A stretch of DNA of 20,077 nucleotides, from NCBI GenBank assembly GCA_050944415.1, contig JBMNRA010000049.1, positions 1 to 20,077 on the forward strand. The letters are read 5' to 3'. How positions within the stretch are numbered: the first letter of the stretch is position 1; each line of letters begins with the position of its first letter. Below the pieces are notes generated by a model. That model did no database searches and was not told the origin of the DNA. It saw nothing but the letters and a program-made list of their open reading frames with translations. The stretch comes from Ruminococcus_G sp050944415. Its GTDB lineage: Bacteria > Bacillota > Clostridia > Lachnospirales > Lachnospiraceae. Shown here in pieces: positions 14,468 to 20,077 of this stretch. Both the position numbers and the translations under genes were made by a program.

Positions 14468-15577
14468 AAGATCTGTACAATAGTAGGTATTCGAAAATCA
14501 GGAAAGACGACGACAGTGACCCGGCTGGTTCAGGAATTGAAAAGAAGAGGTTACCAGGTAGGGACGGTGAAAACGGTTTTCTGCCCCACATTTTCTATGG
14601 ATCAGGAAGGAAGCAACACGGACCGGCACAAAAAGGCGGGAGCAGACGTTGTGGGAGTAAAAGGAAAAAATGAAATGAACATAATTTACCCGCGGGGAAT
14701 GGATGATAATCAGTTTTTTCCTCTGCTTGACGCAGATATCCTGCTGGTGGAAGGGGACTATGAAGCCGGCGTGCCGAGAATCGTCTGTGCACACCGGCGG
14801 CAGGATGCGCTGGAGCGGATTAATGAATATACGGTGGCGGTGTGCGGGAAAATCGGGGGGAAGGGCGAAACCTTCGGCAGTCTGCCTGTGATTGATATAT
14901 TAAAGGAAGATAAAAAAGCAGCCGATATTGTGGAAAAACTTCCGGATGTGGTTTTCCCAATCCCACTTCTTGAAACTCCTGAAGGTGTGTCCAGTTTCTG
15001 TCAGTGCGGATGCCGCCGTGGGGAGAAAAAATGCAGTCCTTCCCTGCCGGTCCGACCTTCTTCCGGCAGCAGGAAGCATATTTTTCTGACCGGAAAAAAA
15101 CAGGTGGGGAAATCCACAATACTGGAAAAAGCAGAAAAGGAACTGGGACTTGCATTCTGCGGATATCGTACCCTTCCCTATGAAATCGGGCAGGTCAGGA
15201 AGGGATTTTATCTTCACGGTCTGGAAGAAATGGATGCTTTTCAGAATGACTGTCCCATATCTGTAAGAGCCGGGGAGAGATACAGTTATCCGCTGACAGA
15301 AACTTTTGAGACACTGGGGACAGCTATCCTGGAGCAGGCCTTGAAATCGGAAAAAATAATGCTGGCGGATGAAGTGGGAAAACTGGAAAGAGACGCCTTT
15401 CGGTTTCAGCAGATGTTCTTCCGATGCCTGAATGAGAAAAAACAGGTGCTGGGAGTGCTGCAGGATACAGATACTCCTTTTGTAAATGCCATAAAGGAGA
15501 GACCGGACGTCGAGATATGGACAGTGACGGAAGAAAACAGAGAATGCCTGTATGGGAGCCTGATAAAAAGGCTTTAG
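14465..15577 (+). CDS. mobB: MobB-NTPase fusion: MGD biosynthesis protein B joined to a THEP1-type nucleotidase
   Basis: A 370-residue fusion with two P-loop domains, read from a TTG start. Residues 1-170 are MobB, the GTP-binding partner of MobA: P-loop GIRKSGKT at 8-15 and LLVEGDYE near 93-100. Residues 204-370 resemble THEP1/NTPase_1 nucleoside-triphosphatases: P-loop GKKQVGKST at 210-218, CGYRTLPYE followed by GFYL, Walker B LADEVGKLE with D302-E303, then VTEENRE near the C-terminus. Between them lies CQCGC at 179-183 plus C190, a possible metal or Fe-S site. It is the last gene of the formate dehydrogenase/Moco run, and no convincing terminator follows. The two-domain layout is plain from the sequence; the role of the second domain is unknown. 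Confidence 0.85.
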   Translation: MKICTIVGIRKSGKTTTVTRLVQELKRRGYQVGTVKTVFCPTFSMDQEGSNTDRHKKAGADVVGVKGKNEMNIIYPRGMDDNQFFPLLDADILLVEGDYEAGVPRIVCAHRRQDALERINEYTVAVCGKIGGKGETFGSLPVIDILKEDKKAADIVEKLPDVVFPIPLLETPEGVSSFCQCGCRRGEKKCSPSLPVRPSSGSRKHIFLTGKKQVGKSTILEKAEKELGLAFCGYRTLPYEIGQVRKGFYLHGLEEMDAFQNDCPISVRAGERYSYPLTETFETLGTAILEQALKSEKIMLADEVGKLERDAFRFQQMFFRCLNEKKQVLGVLQDTDTPFVNAIKERPDVEIWTVTEENRECLYGSLIKRL

Positions 15578-15582
15578 TGTAC

Positions 15583-15611
15583 GCATGTTCCCCTTGCCTT
15601 GTGCATATAGT
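15583..15611 (+). promoter_or_regulatory. spoIVA: Candidate sigma-E (mother-cell) promoter of spoIVA
   Basis: GCATGTT (15583-15589), a 14-nt spacer, then CATATAGT (15604-15611). Against the B. subtilis sigma-E consensus (KMATATT, 13-15 nt, CATACANT) this is 6/7 and 7/8. Early mother-cell sigma-E control of spoIVA is established in Bacillus. It sits 6 nt after the mobB stop, so spoIVA can be switched on separately from the metabolic operon. Confidence 0.55.
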
Positions 15612-15625
15612 AATACCATATAGTA
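15604..15625 (+). repeat. 9-bp direct repeat CATATAGTA before spoIVA
   Basis: CATATAGTA occurs at 15604-15612 and 15617-15625, 13 nt apart. The first copy is the proposed -10 element. The same segment also contains an imperfect inverted repeat, TGCATATA (15602-15609) with TATGTGCA (15624-15631). It may be a protein-binding site or chance. Confidence 0.5.
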
Positions 15626-15644
15626 TGTGCAGGGAGGAATGAGG

Positions 15645-17114
15645 ATGGATACATTTTCTGTTTACAAGGATATACAAGCCCGTACAGGCGGATTATTTCT
15701 GGCCGGCGTTGTCGGACCGGTGCGGACCGGAAAATCAACATTTATTCGGAGATTTATGGAAGTGCTGGCTCTTCCGGGAATGGAGGAGGAACAGCAGGCA
15801 GAGATGAAAGACACCCTTCCGGTCAGCGGATCCGGAAAACTGATTACTACGGTGGAACCTAAATTTGTTCCAAAAGAGGCGGTGGATGTTGAACTGGGAG
15901 AAGATATTCATGTGAAGCTGCGCCTCATAGACTGTGTGGGCTATCTGGTGCCGGATGCCTCCGGCAATCTGGAAGACGGAAAAGAGCGGATGGTAAAGAC
16001 GCCCTGGTTCGATCATGAAATTCCTTTCCATCAGGCTGCTGAGCTGGGAACGCAGAAAGTCATCAAAGAACATTCCACCATTGGATTTCTTGTGACCTGT
16101 GACGGATCTTTCGGGGAAATTCCCAGAGAAAACTATGCGGAAAGCGAAGCGAGGACAGTGTCGGAGCTGAAAGAGTCGCGGAAACCGTTTCTGATTATAC
16201 TGAATTCTCAGAAACCTTATAAAGAGGAGACGAAACAGCTGGCGGCCCGGCTTCAGGATAAATATCAGACTGCGGTACTGCCGGTGAACTGTGAACAGCT
16301 GAAGAAAGAAGATGTGATCCGCATATTGGAGAAAATCCTGTATGAATTTCCCATAGGGCAGATGGAATTTTACATACCGAAATGGGTGGAACTGCTCCCG
16401 GTCACTCATCAGCTGAAAGCAGATCTGATATCACATATCCGGGAGCTGATGCAGAAATACCGCTATATCCGTGATATCAGCAAAGAACCTCTGTCTCTGG
16501 ACAGTGAATACGTCAGCAAACTGGAAATGGGCAGTGTGGATCTTGCTACAGGTATTATAAAAGTACGGGTGGAAATCGATGAAAAATACTACTATCAGAT
16601 GCTCAGCGAGATGACAGGGGTAGATATTGAAGGGGAGTATCAGTTGATACACATTCTGAAAGAAATGTCAGAAATGAAGAAGGAGTATCTGAAAGTACAG
16701 AATGCCATGTCTTCTGTCCGCGGATGTGGATACGGTGTGGTGATTCCGGAAAAAGACGAGATTGAGCTGGAGGAACCTTCTCTGATCCGGCAGGGAAATA
16801 AGTTTGGAGTAAAAATTAAATCAGCAAGTCCTTCCATTCATATGATTAAAGCAAATATTGAGACAGAGATTGCTCCCATTGTGGGCAGCGAAGAACAGGC
16901 GCAGGATCTGATTAATTATATCAGGGAGAACGCCAGTACGGAGGAGGGAATCTGGCAGACAAATATTTTCGGAAAATCCATTGAACAGTTGGTGGAAGAC
17001 GGGATACGTACCAAGATAGCGCAGATCAGTGAGGAAAGCCAGATTAAACTTCAGGATACCATGCAGAAAATTGTAAATGACAGTAAAGGAGGACTGGTCT
17101 GCATCATCATCTGA
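15645..17114 (+). CDS. spoIVA: Stage IV sporulation protein A (spore coat base ATPase)
   Basis: Cytoskeleton-like ATPase that polymerises on the forespore surface in the mother cell and anchors the spore coat. The 489 residues match the usual ~492. Visible marks are the N-terminal FSVYKDIQARTGG, Walker A GPVRTGKST near residues 24-32, TTVEPKFVP, the RLIDCVGY Walker B-like segment, and the conserved C-terminal tail ending GGLVCIII. ATG 15645 is chosen because GGGAGG (15632-15637) lies 7 nt before it; GTG 15627 precedes this site and ATG 15639 is too close. It lies between the metabolic operon and surface-protein genes without functional link to either. It shows that the organism has spore-coat machinery. 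Confidence 0.96.
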   Translation: MDTFSVYKDIQARTGGLFLAGVVGPVRTGKSTFIRRFMEVLALPGMEEEQQAEMKDTLPVSGSGKLITTVEPKFVPKEAVDVELGEDIHVKLRLIDCVGYLVPDASGNLEDGKERMVKTPWFDHEIPFHQAAELGTQKVIKEHSTIGFLVTCDGSFGEIPRENYAESEARTVSELKESRKPFLIILNSQKPYKEETKQLAARLQDKYQTAVLPVNCEQLKKEDVIRILEKILYEFPIGQMEFYIPKWVELLPVTHQLKADLISHIRELMQKYRYIRDISKEPLSLDSEYVSKLEMGSVDLATGIIKVRVEIDEKYYYQMLSEMTGVDIEGEYQLIHILKEMSEMKKEYLKVQNAMSSVRGCGYGVVIPEKDEIELEEPSLIRQGNKFGVKIKSASPSIHMIKANIETEIAPIVGSEEQAQDLINYIRENASTEEGIWQTNIFGKSIEQLVEDGIRTKIAQISEESQIKLQDTMQKIVNDSKGGLVCIII

Positions 17115-17118
17115 AAAA

Positions 17119-17149
17119 TTGACATTCGGGGGGGGGAAAAAGCTATAAT
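17119..17149 (+). promoter_or_regulatory. Consensus sigma-A promoter with a G9 tract in its spacer
   Basis: Perfect TTGACA (17119-17124) and perfect TATAAT (17144-17149) are separated by 19 nt that include nine consecutive G. The optimum spacer is 17 nt, so tract length would tune promoter strength. It drives the two surface-protein genes downstream. The expected transcription start is near 17156. Confidence 0.8.
17128..17136 (+). repeat. Homopolymeric G9 tract
   Basis: Nine G in a row within the -35/-10 spacer, preceded by TTC and followed by AAAAA. Such a tract is prone to slipped-strand length change; it may also be miscounted in sequencing. Confidence 0.9.
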
Positions 17150-17183
17150 AACGGCAGTGTATGGGAACATGCGCTGCCGTTTT
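17150..17183 (+). terminator. 14-bp hairpin abutting the promoter; possible spoIVA terminator
   Basis: AACGGCAGTGTATG (17150-17163) pairs fully with CATGCGCTGCCGTT (17168-17181), two of the pairs being G-U, around a GGAA tetraloop. Two more T follow, giving a run of four T at 17180-17183. It starts at the base after TATAAT. Transcripts coming from spoIVA would carry the whole stem, whereas transcripts from the promoter would start inside it. It can therefore end read-through without ending the downstream transcript. The short T run makes termination uncertain. Confidence 0.6.
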
Positions 17184-17221
17184 GGCAGGAAATATGAGTG
17201 TGAAAAAGTAAGGAGTAAAGG

Positions 17222-19453
17222 ATGAAGGGGATAAAAGTAAGACTGCTGGCGGGTGTGCTGTCTGTCAGTATGCTGATGCCGCAGGCAGTATGGGGAGCGG
17301 ATGCGGAACTGTCAGAAGCAGATTTGTCTTTGCTGACGGAAGAGGATCAGGAGATTACATATCTGGAAGAAGATCAGACGGGGCTGCCGGAAAAAGAAGT
17401 AGAGAACGATGAATCGCAGTTTCCAGGGGACGAGCAGGAGAAAGAGGAGACAGAAGGAGAAGACTCAGAACAGGAAGAGCAGGAAGATCCGCAGACTCCT
17501 CCGGTGACTGATCCGGAAGAAGGGGATGAGGATGATACAGAGGAAACCAAACCGGAAGGATGGAATGAGGAGGATGGAAAAATCCGGTATTATTATTCGG
17601 ATGGTACCTTTGCTGAAGATGTCTTTCTGAATATTAACGGAAAATATTTTTATTTTGACCAGGAAGGTTTTCTGGCAACAGGCTGGCAGACTGTTGAGAA
17701 TGAAGTATACTATCTGAAAAAAACCGGAGAACCAGGAAGCATAGGACAGATGTTCACCGGGCTTCAGACCATCGGGGGAAAAACTTTCTATTTTGCTTCT
17801 GATGGGGCGCTCAGGACAGGCTGGCAGACGATTGGAAATTATCGCTATTATTTTCAGAAGTCGGGAGCGGAAGGGACGCTGGGCCGGATGGTAACGGGCT
17901 GGCTGCTGAATGAAGGCAGAATTTATTATCTGAAGCAAACTGGGGACAAGGGCGTCAAGGGAAGAATGTTTACCGGCTGGATGACGATCGGCGGAAAACG
18001 GTTTTATTTTGATCAGGAAGGCGCTATGGCAACGGGCTGGTGTAAAATTAGCGGAAGTTACTACTATTTTAAAGCCAGCGGTACATACGGGGTGAAGGGC
18101 GCCCGGTTCACCGGCCTTCAGACGATTGGAGGAAAAACCTTTTACTTCGCCTCCAATGGAGTATTGCAGACGGGCTGGCAGAAAATTAAAGGTTACTATT
18201 ACTATTTTCAGAAGTCGGGAGCGGAAGGGACGCTGGGCCGGATGGTGACGGGCTGGCTGCTTAACGGAGGCAAGATTTACTATCTGAAGCAAAGCGGAGA
18301 GAAGGGGGTGAAAGGCAGAAGATTTACCGGTTGGGTAAATATCAGCGGAAAAACCTTTTACTTCAACAGCAGCGGAGCCATGCAGACGGGCTGGCAGAAA
18401 ATCGGAAATAACAATTTTTATTTCAGCGCCACGGGCAGCTACGGAACCAAGGGCCAGATGCTTACCGGCCTTCAGACCATCGGTGGAAAAATATATTATT
18501 TAAAAAAGACCGGCGCGTTTGGAACCAAAGGGAAAAGGCTGGACAATTATACATATACCCAGAACGGAGTGACGTATCACTTTGGCAGTGACGGGGCGGC
18601 GGTAAACCGGAAGCCTTTTACTGTGCAGTTCTATTACAACAGCGGATCCGGAGAATATACGAGTCTCAGGGAGAGTATGACAGGAGGAACTCTGGTTCTT
18701 CCCAGTATAAAAAGCGCTTCAGGCTATACGTTCCTGGGCTGGTCGGACAAGCCCGGACAGCATTCATATCCCAAATACCGGGCGGGAGAACGGATAACCG
18801 TTACCAAGGGAAAGAAACTTTATTCTGTGGTGGTTAAAAATCCGGTTGCCGGCCCCAAGACGGCATCAGTAAGTCAGGCCTATGACAAAGTGTTTTTTAT
18901 TGGAGATTCCAGAACTGTGGGAATGAAGAGGCAGATGCTCAGTCTTAACAGCAATATAACAGAGAATGTGAAATTTATCTGTCAGAATGGAGCCAAACTC
19001 AGCTGGTTCCAGGAGCAGAAAGCCAGTATAATCAGCCAGATAAAAAAAACAAAGGGGAAAAAGGCTGTGATATGGAATCTGGGTGTGAATGATCTGCATT
19101 ATCAGACAACAGCGAATTATCGCCAGACGATCGCCAACAGTTATATCAGTGAAATGGAACAGCTTGCCAAGGCGCTGAAATCCAGCGGCTGCGACATGTA
19201 TTTTATGTCTGTAAATCCTCTCAATGACAGTGAATGTGCCGCCAGCGGGTGGGGAACCAGGTATTCCATGTGGGTTCTGGATTTTAACTATCTGGTGCGG
19301 ACAGGATTGAGCAGTTATCAGTATATTGATACATATAACTATCTGGTTAATACAGGTTTTCAGCTGAGAGACGGACTGCATTTTACAGCGGCAGTCTATG
19401 GAAAAATTTATAATAAAGCCATTGAAACTATTGACGCGGATGCCAAGAGTTAG
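17222..19453 (+). CDS. Secreted cell-wall-binding-repeat protein with C-terminal SGNH-hydrolase-like domain
   Basis: A 743-residue exported protein. Residues 1-25 form a signal peptide (KVR, hydrophobic core, cleavage near VWG-ADA). Residues 27-115 are a Glu/Asp-rich linker. About 117-460 hold roughly 15 choline/glucan-binding-type repeats (GWQ.I.G..YYF style), arranged in a higher 118-residue period. About 465-540 resemble an InlB/Flg_new beta repeat (GYTFLGWSDKPG). From 555 to the end is an SGNH-type domain with GDSR (S563), G590, GVND (N623) and D717/H720 in DGLHF. It is thus a wall-anchored putative esterase or acyl/acetyl hydrolase; the substrate, such as a wall or host glycan, is unknown. 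AGGAG at 17210-17214 supports the start. Expression may depend on the G9 promoter. Confidence 0.88.
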   Translation: MKGIKVRLLAGVLSVSMLMPQAVWGADAELSEADLSLLTEEDQEITYLEEDQTGLPEKEVENDESQFPGDEQEKEETEGEDSEQEEQEDPQTPPVTDPEEGDEDDTEETKPEGWNEEDGKIRYYYSDGTFAEDVFLNINGKYFYFDQEGFLATGWQTVENEVYYLKKTGEPGSIGQMFTGLQTIGGKTFYFASDGALRTGWQTIGNYRYYFQKSGAEGTLGRMVTGWLLNEGRIYYLKQTGDKGVKGRMFTGWMTIGGKRFYFDQEGAMATGWCKISGSYYYFKASGTYGVKGARFTGLQTIGGKTFYFASNGVLQTGWQKIKGYYYYFQKSGAEGTLGRMVTGWLLNGGKIYYLKQSGEKGVKGRRFTGWVNISGKTFYFNSSGAMQTGWQKIGNNNFYFSATGSYGTKGQMLTGLQTIGGKIYYLKKTGAFGTKGKRLDNYTYTQNGVTYHFGSDGAAVNRKPFTVQFYYNSGSGEYTSLRESMTGGTLVLPSIKSASGYTFLGWSDKPGQHSYPKYRAGERITVTKGKKLYSVVVKNPVAGPKTASVSQAYDKVFFIGDSRTVGMKRQMLSLNSNITENVKFICQNGAKLSWFQEQKASIISQIKKTKGKKAVIWNLGVNDLHYQTTANYRQTIANSYISEMEQLAKALKSSGCDMYFMSVNPLNDSECAASGWGTRYSMWVLDFNYLVRTGLSSYQYIDTYNYLVNTGFQLRDGLHFTAAVYGKIYNKAIETIDADAKS
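17849..17892 (+). repeat. 44-bp perfect direct repeat, copy 1, inside the wall-binding gene
   Basis: Identical over 44 nt to 18203-18246, 354 bp (118 codons) downstream. Encodes the FQKSGAEGTLGRMV segment. In-frame exchange between copies would delete or add 118 residues. Confidence 0.9.
18203..18246 (+). repeat. 44-bp perfect direct repeat, copy 2, inside the wall-binding gene
   Basis: Second copy of the 17849-17892 segment, in the same reading frame. The surrounding repeats are similar but not identical at DNA level. Confidence 0.9.
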
Positions 19454-19467
19454 GAGAGTGCATTAAG

Positions 19468-20077
19468 ATGAAAAACAGAAGGATAAGATTACTGGCCTGG
19501 TTTCTGATTATCTGTATGGCAGTGCCGCAGACAGCCTGGGCATCTTCTGAAAATATCGGGGAAACGGTGCAGGCGGAGCAGACAGAAAATGAGGATACAA
19601 CAGAGAGTGAGGAAGAAGTGGCAGAAGAAGAGTCAGATGATCCCGATCAGGAAAAAAAGGAAGAGTCCACGCCTGTACAGAAGTCGGAATCGACAAAGGA
19701 GCCTGAAATTGAGGAAACAGTTCCCACTGAGGAACCGGAACTTATCAATGAACCTGACAGCGAGAGTCAGCTGACGACCAATAGTATACCGGAAAATGAA
19801 ATGCCGGCTGCAGGTCAGGCGGCTCAGAAAGGCTGGACGGAAGAAAACGGGAAAGTACGGTACTATAATTCTGACGGTTCTTACACAGCTGGTGATTTTC
19901 AGCAGATCGACGGAAATTATTTCTATTTTGACGGGAACGGGTATCTGGCAACAGGCTGGCAGGAAATCAACGGATACCGGTATTATTTCCAGAAATCGGG
20001 GAAACCGGGAAGTCTGGGAAAAATGTGGACCGGCTGGCTGTTAAACGGCGGGGAAATCTATTACCTGAAAAAGACAG
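19468..20077 (+). CDS. Second secreted cell-wall-binding-repeat protein, cut by the right edge
   Basis: The frame is open from ATG 19468 to the last base (203 complete codons, no stop). The protein begins with a signal peptide (KNRRIRLL, hydrophobic core, cleavage near AWA-SS). A long Glu/Pro/Ser-rich linker spans about residues 30-120, followed by wall-binding repeats (GWTEENGKVRYY, FYFDGNGYLATGWQ, YYFQKSGKPGSLG). It is clearly a paralogue of the protein just upstream, with the same signal, acidic linker and repeat order, though the linkers have diverged. GGAGAG lies about 10 nt before the ATG. Only 14 nt separate it from the previous stop, so both are probably co-transcribed from the G9 promoter. 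The C-terminal domain lies outside the window. Confidence 0.88.
   Translation, partial: MKNRRIRLLAWFLIICMAVPQTAWASSENIGETVQAEQTENEDTTESEEEVAEEESDDPDQEKKEESTPVQKSESTKEPEIEETVPTEEPELINEPDSESQLTTNSIPENEMPAAGQAAQKGWTEENGKVRYYNSDGSYTAGDFQQIDGNYFYFDGNGYLATGWQEINGYRYYFQKSGKPGSLGKMWTGWLLNGGEIYYLKKT

Noticed and set aside
15604..15625. The two CATATAGTA copies as the -35 and -10 of one sigma-E promoter.
   Set aside because: Only about 7 nt would separate the elements, whereas 13-15 are needed. The GCATGTT/CATATAGT pairing has the right 14-nt spacing.
17222..18620. A CRISPR-like or mobile-element repeat array.
   Set aside because: The repeats are in-frame protein repeats (wall-binding modules), with no regular short repeat/spacer layout and no transposase or terminal inverted repeats.

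Overview
The window comes from a Gram-positive, endospore-forming acetogen, most likely a gut-type Lachnospiraceae (Blautia-like) anaerobe. Three things point there: Wood-Ljungdahl pathway genes, the sporulation gene spoIVA, and secreted proteins carrying tandem aromatic/glycine cell-wall-binding repeats. All genes lie on the + strand. I cannot name the species from sequence alone.

Region 1 (1-4914) is the end of a methyl-branch/corrinoid operon. It holds acsC (large subunit of the corrinoid iron-sulfur protein, whose ATG straddles the left edge), acsE (methyl-H4folate:corrinoid protein methyltransferase), acsV (reductive activator of the corrinoid protein) and a DUF3786-type gene, and closes with a strong U6 terminator. 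A hairpin sits in the acsC-acsE gap. After an AT-rich promoter region, region 2 (5080-15577) is one long, tightly packed gene run. It has two folate-branch enzymes, fchA and folD. Next come a three-gene flavin/molybdo-enzyme complex: a NuoE-type subunit, a NuoF-type subunit, and a formate dehydrogenase catalytic subunit with a NuoG-like front end and Cys instead of selenocysteine. It ends with molybdenum-cofactor genes: moeA, mobA, an alkaline-phosphatase-superfamily protein, a small SUOX-tail-like protein, and a MobB-NTPase fusion with a TTG start. Together these reduce CO2 to formate, convert the C1 unit on folate from methenyl to methylene, and supply the bis-MGD cofactor; region 1 passes the methyl group to the corrinoid protein. 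Formyl-H4folate synthetase, methylene-H4folate reductase, acsD and CODH/ACS are not in the window.

Region 3 (15583-17183) is spoIVA with a sigma-E-like promoter just upstream. After it comes a consensus vegetative promoter (TTGACA/TATAAT) whose spacer contains nine consecutive G, directly abutting a 14-bp hairpin. Region 4 (17222 to the right edge) has two tandem paralogous secreted cell-wall-binding-repeat proteins. The first ends in an SGNH-hydrolase-like domain; the second runs off the window.

The most interesting points are: (i) FolD has lost the catalytic Lys and Gln of the cyclohydrolase reaction, beside a separate cyclohydrolase (FchA); (ii) a Moco module with two uncharacterised proteins and a MobB-THEP1-type NTPase fusion with a CxCxC linker; (iii) a G9 tract inside a promoter spacer that could make surface-protein expression phase variable; and (iv) two AAAAGGAG copies competing for one CTCCTTTT in the acsC-acsE gap.
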